Below, piece by piece: positions 1-7,176 of a DNA stretch of 64,000 bases. The notes beneath the pieces are model-generated. The model worked only from the letters and a program-made list of their open reading frames with translations, was not told where the DNA came from and did not search any database. Every line of letters begins with the position of its first letter. Position 1 is the first letter of the stretch. This DNA comes from DASZQY01 sp036511595 (lineage in GTDB: Bacteria; Pseudomonadota; Alphaproteobacteria; Rhizobiales; Kaistiaceae), in NCBI GenBank assembly GCA_036511595.1, contig DATCBY010000064.1, positions 1-64,000 of the forward strand, in the 5' to 3' direction. The position numbers were made by a program, and so were the translations under genes.

Positions 1-1
1 C

Positions 2-154
2 GGCGCGCTGATCGGCGCGGCACTGATCGAGATCATCCGCAACAGCCTGTCGCTGCTCGGTGTCAACACCTTCTGGCAGGGTACTTTTATTGGCAGCGCG
101 ATCCTGCTCGCCGTGCTTTTCGACCGCATCAAGAATTTCCGCCAGAACGAATGA
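2..154 (+). CDS. ABC transporter permease, C-terminal fragment (sugar type)
   Basis: Only the last 50 residues lie in the window; the gene begins upstream. The fragment is hydrophobic and ends with a charged tail (FDRIKNFRQNE) after a last membrane segment. It carries a GALIGAALIEIIRNSL stretch followed by GVNTFWQ. This pattern is typical of the C-terminus of RbsC/XylH-type inner-membrane permeases of ribose- or xylose-class ABC importers. The substrate cannot be told from this fragment. It is followed by the ModE-like gene on the same strand after about 160 bases, so it probably ends a separate sugar-uptake operon. The family assignment rests on a short stretch. Confidence 0.6.
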   Translation, partial: GALIGAALIEIIRNSLSLLGVNTFWQGTFIGSAILLAVLFDRIKNFRQNE

Positions 155-239
155 CCGACGGCGTGCGTCGTTTTGCACGCCGCCGCCGTGGGAACCTCAG
201 GTGTCGCGATGGGTGCGCGAAAGGGGGCCGCCCCTCTAA

Positions 240-254
240 CGTATGTTGAATACG
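240..254. promoter_or_regulatory. Short inverted repeat upstream of the ModE-like gene
   Basis: A perfect 5-base inverted repeat (CGTAT, 5-base spacer, ATACG) lies about 60 bases before the ModE-like start. Its AT-rich arms stand out in GC-rich DNA and resemble a weaker form of the palindrome before modA. It could be an autoregulatory operator. Arms this short occur by chance, so this is only a suggestion. Confidence 0.25.
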
Positions 255-313
255 CCCGAGGAAACTTGCCGTACCCTGCCGTGAGAAGACCTCCACCGCA
301 GCCGGTGCCAGCC

Positions 314-730
314 ATGAGCCAATTCGCCAACATGACCGAGGGATTGCGTTTCCGGATTGTCCTTGGGCCGGGTATCGCGCTGGGGCCCGGCAAAGCCGAT
401 CTCCTGCAGGCGATAGACGAAACCGCTTCCCTGACGGCGGCGGCGGCACGTTTTTCCATGAGTTACAAGCGCGGCTGGACATTGGTGCAGGAACTGAACG
501 CCGCGTTCGCGGAACCTCTGGTCGAGACCGAAAAGGGTGGATCGGGCGGAGGCGGCGGAGCGCGGCTGACGCGATTTGGCCGCCTCGTGCTCGACCGTTA
601 CCGGCGCATGGAAGCGGATGCTGGCGCTGCGATCTCCACCGGAATCGCCGACCTCCGCAGACACCTCAGAAAGAAACGCGCCGCACCGGCGCCGAAAATT
701 GCGCGGAAAGCCCGCCCTGCCGCAAAATAG
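314..730 (+). CDS. ModE-family winged-helix regulator, DNA-binding domain only
   Basis: Residues about 10-95 match the LysR-like winged-helix N-terminal domain of ModE: a FRIVLGPGIALGPGKADLL segment, then an HTH with SLTAAAARFSMSYKRGW and a wing containing EKGGSGGGGGARLT. ModE represses molybdate-uptake genes when molybdate is bound. This protein has 138 residues and ends in a Lys/Ala-rich tail. It lacks the C-terminal di-Mop domain that binds molybdate in full-length ModE (about 260 residues). The modABC genes lie 0.7 kb downstream and a palindrome precedes modA, so it is probably their regulator. The ATG at 314 was chosen; the ATG at 332 is an alternative. No clear ribosome-binding site helps to decide. 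Confidence 0.8.
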   Translation: MSQFANMTEGLRFRIVLGPGIALGPGKADLLQAIDETASLTAAAARFSMSYKRGWTLVQELNAAFAEPLVETEKGGSGGGGGARLTRFGRLVLDRYRRMEADAGAAISTGIADLRRHLRKKRAAPAPKIARKARPAAK

Positions 731-825
731 CCCCGCGCGGGGTGATGTTCGCGCAGCCCGTCCTTGCCATCCTTCGCTCAATCACCAGATTCCGCATCTC
801 CGGTTCGCCAAAGGCATCTCCCCAC

Positions 826-1335
826 ATGACCAGTTTTATGTACGACATCTCGGTTCCCGTCTTCGACCGCCGGCTGAAGGCCCACGCCACCATTCTCGAC
901 AGGGCGAAGGCCCACGCCGAGGCAAAAAAAATCGACCCGTCCGCATTCATGACCGACCGGCTTTACCCCGACATGTTTCCGTTCTGGTTACAGGTGCAGT
1001 CGGCGTGCGATCACGCCAAGAACGCCACCGCGCGCCTGACCGGCGTGCCGCTGCCGATCTTCGACGAGACCGAAAAGACCTTCGAGGGCCTGAAGACGCG
1101 CATCAATCACACGCTCGAATTCGTCAATGCGGCGGACAAGGCCAAATTCGAAGGCGCCGACACGCGGATGATCACCGTCACCATCGCCGGACGCGAGCGC
1201 GAACTGCCCGGTCTCGACTATTTCCTCAATTCGGCCCTCCCGAACTTCTATTTCCATCTGACGACCGCCTACGGAATCCTGCGCCACAACGGCGTCGAGA
1301 TCGGCAAGCGCGACTTCATGGGAAATCCCAACTGA
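826..1335 (+). CDS. DUF1993 family protein
   Basis: A 169-residue soluble protein of the DUF1993 family, whose members are predicted alpha-helical bundles related to the DinB/YfiT-like fold. Visible hallmarks are the start MTSFMYDISVPVFDRRL, a DRLYPDMFPFWLQVQ segment with downstream SACDHAKNATARLTG, and the end YFHLTTAYGILRHNGVEIGKRDFMG. The function is unknown. It has no signal peptide. The ATG at 826 matches the usual family start; the open frame continues upstream to 742 without family-like sequence. It sits between the ModE-like gene and modA on the same strand, but nothing links it to molybdate. Confidence 0.8.
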   Translation: MTSFMYDISVPVFDRRLKAHATILDRAKAHAEAKKIDPSAFMTDRLYPDMFPFWLQVQSACDHAKNATARLTGVPLPIFDETEKTFEGLKTRINHTLEFVNAADKAKFEGADTRMITVTIAGRERELPGLDYFLNSALPNFYFHLTTAYGILRHNGVEIGKRDFMGNPN

Positions 1336-1405
1336 CGCTCCCTCTGGGGGCGTAGGACAATATTTCTTGCGGGCAGCACAGGCCGCGCCGGCGATGGCAT
1401 AGTCT

Positions 1406-1429
1406 CGATATGTCCACGAAAACATATCG
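1406..1429. promoter_or_regulatory. Palindromic operator, candidate molybdate (ModE) box before modA
   Basis: CGATATGT, an 8-base spacer, then ACATATCG: a perfect 8+8 inverted repeat ending 9 bases before the modA ATG. ModE boxes in proteobacteria are AT-rich palindromes with CG-TATAT type half-sites separated by about 6-8 bases, and this fits that form. A stand-alone ModE HTH gene lies just upstream. Binding here would cover the start of the modA transcript or its ribosome-binding region and block transcription. The palindrome is seen directly; the protein that binds it is inferred. Confidence 0.6.
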
Positions 1430-1438
1430 GGGGTTGTC

Positions 1439-2221
1439 ATGCTTACGCGTCGTTCCTTGTTCATCGCGCTCGCGCTTTCCGTCGCCCTCCCGGCGGCTCC
1501 TGCTATGGCGGCTGACGGTGTCATTGTCTTTACCGCCGCCAGCCTGAAGAACGCCCTCGATGACGCGGTCGCGAGCTACAAGGCCGCGACCGGCAAGACC
1601 GTGACGGTGAGCTACGGCGGCTCGTCGGCGCTCGCCAAGCAGATCGAGGCGGCGGCGCCCGCCGACATCTTCTTCTCCGCCGACCTCGCCTGGATGAAGG
1701 ACCTTCACGACAAGAACCTGACGGTGCCGGCGACGGAGAAATCGCTGCTCGGCAACGAGATCGTCCTCGTTGCGCCGAAGGATTCGACGGCGTCGATCAC
1801 GATCGCGCCGGGCTTCGATCTCGCCGGGTCGCTGGGCGCCGATGGCAAACTCGCCATGGCCAACGTCGACTCGGTGCCTGCCGGCAAGTGTGGCAAGGCG
1901 GCCCTGACCAAACTGGGGGTATGGGATTCCGTTTCGGCGAAGGTCGTCCAGGCGGATGACGTGCGCGCCGCCCTCGCCTTCGTCGCCCGCGGCGAAGCGC
2001 CGGAAGGCATCGTCTATGCGACCGACGCCACGGCGGAACCGGCGGTGAAGGTGATCGGGACATTCCCCGCCGACAGCCACCCGCCGATCGTCTATCCGGT
2101 CGCACTGCTGGCATCCTCCACCAATCCGGACGCCAAGGCGTTCCTTGACTACATCGAGTCGGACGCCGCCAGGCCCGCTTTCACCAAGCAGGGCTTCACC
2201 ATCGTCAAGCCGGCGATGTAG
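1439..2221 (+). CDS. modA: Molybdate ABC transporter substrate-binding protein ModA
   Basis: Periplasmic molybdate-binding protein of the ModABC importer. The 260-residue length is normal. A Sec signal peptide spans residues 1-24 (RR followed by a hydrophobic core, AMA cleavage site). The mature protein starts with VIVFTAASLKNALDD and has SYGGSSALAKQIE and ADIFFSADLAWM, which place the oxyanion-binding serines as in ModA/WtpA-like proteins. Later segments (EIVLVAP, VDSVPAGKCGKAAL, DVRAALAFVARGEAPEGIVYATDA) are also typical. The ATG is preceded by a GGGGG tract. modB and modC follow, but a 100-base palindromic repeat separates modA from modB. Confidence 0.95.
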   Translation: MLTRRSLFIALALSVALPAAPAMAADGVIVFTAASLKNALDDAVASYKAATGKTVTVSYGGSSALAKQIEAAAPADIFFSADLAWMKDLHDKNLTVPATEKSLLGNEIVLVAPKDSTASITIAPGFDLAGSLGADGKLAMANVDSVPAGKCGKAALTKLGVWDSVSAKVVQADDVRAALAFVARGEAPEGIVYATDATAEPAVKVIGTFPADSHPPIVYPVALLASSTNPDAKAFLDYIESDAARPAFTKQGFTIVKPAM

Positions 2222-2230
2222 CCATACTTC

Positions 2231-2331
2231 TTTGTCATTCCCGCGAAGGCGGGAATCCAGTATCCGCAGCATTGCAGTATTTCACAGGCTGCCAATGGAT
2301 ACCGGGTCCCCGCCTTCGCGGGGACGACAAA
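2231..2331. repeat. Dispersed palindromic repeat between modA and modB
   Basis: Two 36-base arms (2231-2266 and 2296-2331) are inverted copies of each other, identical at about 30 of 36 positions, around a 29-base centre. Each arm contains its own perfect short palindrome with an 8-base stem (ATTCCCGC-GAAG-GCGGGAAT on the left; the right arm has GTCCCCGC-CTTC-GCGGGGAC). The CATTCCCGCGAAGGCGGGAATCC core is a well-known dispersed intergenic repeat in many proteobacteria, probably a MITE- or REP-like element. It fills almost the whole modA-modB gap. Other copies were not found in this window. Confidence 0.85.
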
Positions 2332-2341
2332 CGGGAATGTC

Positions 2342-3040
2342 ATGTTCGACTCCCTGACGCCGTCTGAGTGGGACGCGATCGGCCTGTCGCTGCGCGTGGC
2401 GAGTGTTGCGGCGCTCGCCAGCCTGCCGTTCGGGATCGCGATTGCCTATCTGTTGGCCCGCGGACGATTTCCCGGGCGAGCACTGCTTGACGCCGTGATC
2501 CACCTGCCGCTGGTGATGCCGCCGGTCGTGACCGGCTACCTGCTGCTGCTCGCCTTTGGCCGCCGGGGTCCGATCGGCGGGCTGCTTGAGCACGCCTTGG
2601 GCATTATCCTGGCCTTTCGCTGGACCGGCGCGGCGCTCGCCGCCGCCGTGATGGGCTTCCCGCTGATGGTGCGCGCGATGCGACTGTCGCTGGAGACGAT
2701 CGACGTGCGGCTCGAACAGGCGGCCTCGACGCTGGGCGCCAACCGCAGCTGGGTATTTCTCACCATCACCCTGCCCCTCGCCCTCCCCGGCATTCTCGCG
2801 GGCCTGGTGCTCTCGTTCGCGCGAGCTCTGGGCGAATTCGGCGCCACCATCACGTTCGTCGGCAACATCCCGGGAATGACGCAAACCATTCCCTCGGCGA
2901 TCTACACCTACATCCAGACACCCGGCGGCGATTTCGCCGCGCTCCGCCTGACGGCGATCTCGGTCGCCATCGCTTTCGCCGCGCTGCTGCTCTCGGAGGC
3001 GCTCGCCCGACGGGCAACGCGCCGGGTGCGCGGCCAATGA
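2342..3040 (+). CDS. modB: Molybdate ABC transporter permease ModB
   Basis: Inner-membrane permease of the molybdate importer, 232 residues (typical 220-230). Several hydrophobic segments are visible (VASVAALASLPFGIAIAYLLA near 20-40, HLPLVMPPVVTGYLLLLAFG near 60-75, then others). The EAA-type coupling loop EQAASTLGANRSWVF lies near 125-140 and contacts ModC. The conserved RALGEFGATITFVGNIPGMTQTIP segment is characteristic of ModB/CysT permeases. The ATG lies just beyond the palindromic repeat with only a weak GGGA ribosome-binding site. The stop overlaps the modC start by 4 bases (ATGA). Confidence 0.95.
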   Translation: MFDSLTPSEWDAIGLSLRVASVAALASLPFGIAIAYLLARGRFPGRALLDAVIHLPLVMPPVVTGYLLLLAFGRRGPIGGLLEHALGIILAFRWTGAALAAAVMGFPLMVRAMRLSLETIDVRLEQAASTLGANRSWVFLTITLPLALPGILAGLVLSFARALGEFGATITFVGNIPGMTQTIPSAIYTYIQTPGGDFAALRLTAISVAIAFAALLLSEALARRATRRVRGQ

Positions 3041-4122
3041 CGCTCACCGTCGACGTCGACAAGCGGCTGGGGGATTTCGCGCTGTCGGCGAAATTCGATA
3101 GCGACGGCGCCATCACGGCGTTGTTCGGACGATCCGGCGCCGGCAAGACGACGCTAGTCAACCTGATCGCCGGATTGATCCGGCCCGATCGCGGCATCAT
3201 CCGCGTCGGCGACACGGTCCTCGTCGACACCGCCCGCCGCATAAATTTACCGACCCACAAACGCGCGGTCGGCTACGTCTTCCAGGAAGGCAGGCTGTTT
3301 CCGCATTTTTCCGTGCGCGGCAATCTCACATACGGCCAGCGCTTCGGTGGCCGGCCGCGGGACGAGGCGACGCTCGGCGAAGTTGTCGCCCTTCTCGACA
3401 TCGCTCCCCTCCTCGACCGGCGGCCGGCCGATCTTTCCGGCGGCGAAAAGCAGCGCGTCGCCATCGGTCGGGCGTTGCTCGCCAAGCCACGCCTGCTGCT
3501 GATGGACGAGCCGCTGGCCGCCCTCGACAACGCACGCAAGGCCGAGATTTTCCCCTATGTCGAGCGGTTGCGCGACGAGATGCGCTTGCCGATCGTCTAC
3601 GTCAGCCACGCCGTCGAGGAAGTCGCCGGCCTCGCCGACACCCTGGTGCTGTTTGTGGACGGGAAAGTGGTCGCCGCCGGACCGGTCAACGAGGTGTTCG
3701 GGCGGCTGGATCTTCGCCGCTACACCGGCCATTTCGAGGCGAGCACCGTGCTGCACACGCGCATTGTCGAGCAAGACGAAGCGGCGGGGATCACGCTTCT
3801 CGACCATCCTGCCGGGCGCCTGTCGGTACCTTACCGCGCCGGCGCGATTGGAACGGCGATGCGGCTGCGCGTGCGTGCCCGCGACGTGACGATTGCCGTC
3901 GGCGAGCCCGGACGCCTGTCGATCCGCAACCGGCTTGCCGGCGTCATCGCCGAGATCGGCGAGATCGAACGGCTGACGCTGGAGGTGCGGCTGGAGGCCG
4001 GCGGCGATCCGCTGATCGCGCGCATCACGCGCCCGGCCGCCGCGGCTCTCGATCTGAAGGTGGGTCAGCCGGTCGTCGCGTTGATCAAATCAACCGCGTT
4101 CGACCGGCTGGACGAGGGGTAA
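3037..4122 (+). CDS. modC: Molybdate ABC transporter ATP-binding protein ModC
   Basis: ATPase subunit that powers molybdate import, 361 residues (typical 350-360). Walker A GRSGAGKTT is at 31-39, the ABC signature LSGGEKQR near 134-141 and Walker B LLLMDEP near 154-160, with the following histidine switch in YVSHAVEE. After the nucleotide-binding domain comes a Mop-like C-terminal domain (about 290-355, LSIRNRLAGVIAEIGE), which can bind molybdate. Since the ModE-like protein here lacks its Mop domain, ModC is the only Mop-bearing protein in this locus. It overlaps modB by 4 bases and converges with the rlpA-like gene. Confidence 0.95.
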   Translation: MTLTVDVDKRLGDFALSAKFDSDGAITALFGRSGAGKTTLVNLIAGLIRPDRGIIRVGDTVLVDTARRINLPTHKRAVGYVFQEGRLFPHFSVRGNLTYGQRFGGRPRDEATLGEVVALLDIAPLLDRRPADLSGGEKQRVAIGRALLAKPRLLLMDEPLAALDNARKAEIFPYVERLRDEMRLPIVYVSHAVEEVAGLADTLVLFVDGKVVAAGPVNEVFGRLDLRRYTGHFEASTVLHTRIVEQDEAAGITLLDHPAGRLSVPYRAGAIGTAMRLRVRARDVTIAVGEPGRLSIRNRLAGVIAEIGEIERLTLEVRLEAGGDPLIARITRPAAAALDLKVGQPVVALIKSTAFDRLDEG

Positions 4123-4125
4123 GGG

Positions 4126-4524
4126 CTATGAGCAGCCGTTGAGGCTGCCGTCGCCGTCAAGGACGGTCAGTTTCACGCGCGCCGTGCCGCTGCCGAGCAT
4201 GCCCAGCTCGACCGCCGCGCCGCGGGTGACGTCGATCACCCTGCCGCCAACATAGGGGCCGCGATCGTTGATGCGCACGACCACCGAATGGCCGTTGCTG
4301 AGATTATCGACCCGGACATGGGTCCCGAAGGGAAGTGTGCGATGGGCGGCCGCGAGGATGTTTGCGTCCATCGCCTCACCGCTGGCCGTCTTGCTGCCAA
4401 TTTTATACCAGGAGGCACTGCCGCACTGGGCCGCCGATGCCACACCTGAATTAAGAGTTGCCGCCGCGCAAAACGCACCGAAGGCAAACCCGAACGCGAG
4501 AACGCGAGACTTGTTGAAGGTCAC
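4126..4524 (-). CDS. Secreted RlpA-like double-psi beta-barrel protein
   Basis: A 132-residue exported protein. Residues 1-32 form a signal peptide (hydrophobic AFGFAFGAFCAAATL, cleavage near ASA). The rest is one RlpA-like double-psi beta-barrel with the family motifs CGSASWY, KTASGEAMD, AAHRTLPFGTHVRV, VVRINDRGPY and GGRVIDVTRGAAVELGM. RlpA is a septal lytic transglycosylase acting on naked glycan. This version lacks the SPOR domain of Escherichia coli RlpA and has no lipobox cysteine at the end of the signal, so it should be a free periplasmic protein. Enzymatic activity is not certain. It converges with modC. Confidence 0.85.
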   Translation of the reverse strand: MTFNKSRVLAFGFAFGAFCAAATLNSGVASAAQCGSASWYKIGSKTASGEAMDANILAAAHRTLPFGTHVRVDNLSNGHSVVVRINDRGPYVGGRVIDVTRGAAVELGMLGSGTARVKLTVLDGDGSLNGCS

Positions 4525-4734
4525 TCGTTGACACGTGCCTTTTGTTTATCTGCATCGTTCAATGGTCCCCAGAACTCCTGATGCGGCTCGGATCGCCGCC
4601 CCGCATCCGATGGGGACTTGCAGGGTCAAATACGGCATGAATACGACCTGTTAACCCCGTTTCTACACCGGTGGTAAACCACTGTGGTTACTCGGGAATC
4701 GGCCGTTTTCGTTCTTAATGGTGAATTGCGAGGC

Positions 4735-5523
4735 CTAGAGCCGGCTAATCAGCGCCTGGGCTGCCGCCGGAGCCTTCACCTTGTCGCCTGCGATCATGAA
4801 GACGAAGACGTCGCGCTTCGCCTTTTTGGGCTTCGCCTTGCCGAAGGTCGGCAGGTCGTCGGGCAGGCCGCCGGCCGCCCAGGTCTTCGCCCGCTCGGTC
4901 CACTGGTCGAGGTCCTTTGCCGGATATCCGGCGGCCTCTTGCTCCTGGCTGCGCTGCAGGCGCGCATAGACGAAATTGCCGGTGACGTCCGCGATCGCCG
5001 GATAATCGTCGGAGTCGGCGTAGACGACGGCGACGTTGTGCTTCGCGATCAGCGCCACGAACTCCGGCACGAGGAACGACGCGTGCCGCACCTCGACGAC
5101 GTGGCGCAGGGTCAGCCCGCCGGCCTTGTCCGGCAACAGCGCAAGGAACGCCACGAAGTCATTGGCATCGAAACGCTTGAACGGCGCGAACTGCCAGAGC
5201 AGCGGACCAAGCTTCGGACCGAGTTCGGTGATACCGGAACCGAGGAACCAGGTGATCGCCTCACCGGCCTCGCCCAGCACCTTCTTGTTGACGACGGCGC
5301 GGTGACCTTTCACCGCGAAGACGAAATCGTCCGGCGTCTCATCGCGCCATCTGGCGAAGCTCGTCGCCGACTGCGTCCGATAGAACGTGCCGTTGATCTC
5401 GATGGAAGTGAGTTTCGTCGCCGCGTAGCGCAACTCGTCGGCGTGCTTCAGGCCTTCCGGATAGAACGTGCCGCGCCACGGCTCATAGGTCCACCCGCCG
5501 ATGCCGACCCGGATCATGCGCAC
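4735..5523 (-). CDS. DUF72 domain-containing protein (YecE family)
   Basis: A 262-residue cytoplasmic protein of the DUF72/YecE family, which adopts a TIM-barrel fold of unknown function. Typical features are IRVGIGGWTYEPWRGTFYPEGL at the start, LTSIEINGTFYR, FVFAVKGHRAVV, LGPLLWQFAPF, VEVRHASF and VVYADSDDYP. NFVYARLQRSQ near the C-terminus matches the usual YVRLHG region. The length is normal. It has its own likely transcription unit on the minus strand, with a small lysine-rich gene 51 bases upstream. Confidence 0.88.
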   Translation of the reverse strand: MRMIRVGIGGWTYEPWRGTFYPEGLKHADELRYAATKLTSIEINGTFYRTQSATSFARWRDETPDDFVFAVKGHRAVVNKKVLGEAGEAITWFLGSGITELGPKLGPLLWQFAPFKRFDANDFVAFLALLPDKAGGLTLRHVVEVRHASFLVPEFVALIAKHNVAVVYADSDDYPAIADVTGNFVYARLQRSQEQEAAGYPAKDLDQWTERAKTWAAGGLPDDLPTFGKAKPKKAKRDVFVFMIAGDKVKAPAAAQALISRL

Positions 5524-5574
5524 GCTACTCCACAGGGGCCGGCGCGGGCGGCAGGCGCCGCCCGTCCGCGACCG

Positions 5575-5703
5575 CTACTTCTTTTTGCCCGGCATGCTCA
5601 TGCTGTTGGCCGGCATCTTGCCGCCGAAAGGCTGGTGCTTGGGCGTCTTGTTTTTGTCGGCCTTTGGTTTCTTCTTTTCCTTGCCTGGACGATCCTTGGC
5701 CAT
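5575..5703 (-). CDS. Small lysine-rich basic protein, 42 residues
   Basis: A 42-residue protein beginning MAKDRPGKEKKKPKADKN and ending MPGKKK; about one third of residues are lysine and there is no hydrophobic segment. It is probably disordered and could bind nucleic acid. Start support is good: GAGGAG lies 7 bases before the ATG at 5703. It is followed after 51 bases by the DUF72 gene on the same strand. No family is recognised with certainty, though short Lys/Pro proteins of this kind recur in Rhizobiales genomes. The longer frame upstream is not coding-like. Confidence 0.6.
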   Translation of the reverse strand: MAKDRPGKEKKKPKADKNKTPKHQPFGGKMPANSMSMPGKKK

Positions 5704-5786
5704 GACGTTCTCCTCGGTTGCAGTTGCGCTACTGATTCCCGCCGCGGATACTAGCGGCGGCGCGCGCGTCTGTGAATTGCCCCGGC

Positions 5787-6155
5787 CTAGTCCTTCGGCC
5801 AGTCGATCTTGGGCAGGTCGAAGCGCGCACAACCTTGCGCGTCGTTGATGTCGAGGAAGTCGCCAATTGACGCGGCAAGCTGTGCGAGGTTCTCGCCCTT
5901 GTCGTGGCCCGGAGGTTCGCAGCGCTGGAAGACATTGATGCCGTTCGCCATGACTTCGATATGGTGCCTGATCGCGGCACACATCTCGACCTTATCGGTC
6001 GGAGTCACCCTGTCCAGGCGCGCGTGAGTCTCCTCGAAGCTGACATCGACGGCGGCGAGATCGGCGGCGCAGCCGGGCGCCAGTTCACCGGCCAGCACCG
6101 GAACCGGCGACGCCAGAAACAGGGCGGCGAACAGGGCCAGCGGTATCGCGGTCAT
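5787..6155 (-). CDS. Secreted small protein of unknown function
   Basis: A 122-residue protein with a clear signal peptide (MTAIPLALFAALFLASPVPVLA, cleavage near 22). The mature part is helical and polar, with cysteines at CAADL, EMCAAIRHH, FQRCEPPGHDKGE and QGCARFD, which could form disulfides in the periplasm. No family is recognised. The ATG at 6155 was chosen because it starts the signal peptide; the open frame reaches 6398 but the extra part is not protein-like. It follows the small membrane protein gene (stop at 6160) with 4 bases between them, so the two are probably one operon. Confidence 0.65.
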   Translation of the reverse strand: MTAIPLALFAALFLASPVPVLAGELAPGCAADLAAVDVSFEETHARLDRVTPTDKVEMCAAIRHHIEVMANGINVFQRCEPPGHDKGENLAQLAASIGDFLDINDAQGCARFDLPKIDWPKD

Positions 6156-6159
6156 TCGA

Positions 6160-6366
6160 TCAGCCCATCCAGAGCGCAAATCCGGCCGTACCGATGGCAG
6201 GGCCGGCCAGCGCGCCAACGGCCGCGGCCACGAAGCGGTGGCGGCGGAACAGGAACCATCCGGCGAGGCCGCCGACGACGAGGCCCGCGAACATGGCCGG
6301 CCAACCGAGCACGACGAGCACCATGACCAGTGAAACGGGAGTGTCCAGGATGCCGATGTCGGACAA
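6160..6366 (-). CDS. Small membrane protein, 68 residues
   Basis: A 68-residue protein that is almost entirely hydrophobic, with two predicted membrane helices (VSLVMVLVVLGWPAMFAGLVVGGLAGWFLF and FVAAAVGALAGPAIGTAGFALW) around an RRHR loop. No family is recognised. The start used is TTG at 6366; an internal ATG (MVLVVLG) would shorten the first helix. The next gene (secreted small protein) starts 4 bases after its stop. Glycine-rich helices of this kind are seen in small inner-membrane proteins, but the function is open. Confidence 0.5.
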   Translation of the reverse strand: MSDIGILDTPVSLVMVLVVLGWPAMFAGLVVGGLAGWFLFRRHRFVAAAVGALAGPAIGTAGFALWMG

Positions 6367-6543
6367 ACTTGCTTGTTCCCGGCGGGCAACGTCAGCACCC
6401 TAGCAGTAAACGTCGCGAACGCGCGCTCGCCGCGATCCGGAACGGACTGCTCCGGCCAGACCGACTCGCCGGCTGATTTTTTCGGCCGCAGAACGCCAGA
6501 AATCCGGGGTTTCGCGCCGCCCCCAAAAAAATCGTCATCGCCG

Positions 6544-6570
6544 TGTCGATTCCGGTCGACCCGGACCGTC
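6544..6570 (+). promoter_or_regulatory. Candidate ECF42-type promoter before the DGPF gene
   Basis: TGTCGA (6544-6549), a 17-base spacer, then CGTC (6567-6570). This matches the -35 TGTCGA and -10 CGA/TC elements described for ECF42 sigma-factor targets, which are mainly genes for DGPF proteins. It lies about 50 bases before the DGPF/YciI start, and the ECF42-type sigma gene follows directly. The sequence match is seen; use by this sigma factor is inferred. Confidence 0.6.
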
Positions 6571-6620
6571 GCTTGGGTAGAAGGCGGAATGATCCGCCTC
6601 GCCTGACAAGGAGAAGACCA

Positions 6621-7049
6621 ATGCGTTTCATGATGATCGTGAAGGCCAACGCCGACAGCGAAGCCGGCGTCATGCCCTCGTCCGAACTGATCGCGGCCAT
6701 GGGCCGCTACAACGACGCGCTCATCAATGCCGGCATCCTGCTCGCCGCCGAGGGCCTGCAGTCGTCTACCAAGGGTGCGCGCGTAAAATCGGTGAAGGGC
6801 AAGCTGACGATCACCGACGGTCCGTTCAGCGAGACGAAGGAGTTGCTCGCCGGCTTCTGGCTGATCGACGTAAAGTCAAAGCAGGAGGCGCTTGAGTGGG
6901 TCAAGAAGATCCCGTTCGAGGACGGGCAGGAGATCGAGCTCCGCCAGGTGTTCGAGGCGACCGACTTCGCGACCGACAGTGTCAGCGAGGAGGCGCTCGC
7001 CAAGGAACAGGCGTGGCGCGACGCGAACCAGAAGCCGATCACCCGCTGA
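6621..7049 (+). CDS. YciI-like DGPF domain protein
   Basis: A 142-residue protein of the YciI-like/DGPF family (PhnB-linked, formerly DUF1428-like annotations). It begins MRFMMIVKANADSEAGVMPS and carries the eponymous DGPF in TITDGPFSETKELLAGFWLIDV near residues 70-90. The fold is a ferredoxin-like dimeric alpha-beta barrel; biochemical function is unknown. AAGGAGA lies 7 bases before the ATG. The gene is paired with the downstream ECF42-type sigma factor, the usual arrangement for this sigma group, and a candidate ECF42 promoter precedes it. The ending EEALAKEQAWRDANQK is typical of the longer versions. Confidence 0.9.
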   Translation: MRFMMIVKANADSEAGVMPSSELIAAMGRYNDALINAGILLAAEGLQSSTKGARVKSVKGKLTITDGPFSETKELLAGFWLIDVKSKQEALEWVKKIPFEDGQEIELRQVFEATDFATDSVSEEALAKEQAWRDANQKPITR

Positions 7050-7176
7050 TCCGCGTCGGTCTGAAAATACTGGCACCGTTACCAGCACTTACCGGTCCGC
7101 CGGCAAAAAGCTGAGGCGCGAAGGCCGGGCTGAGCCGCCTTGCCCTTCCCGAACCCCGATGGTCTGGTGCGCGGCG

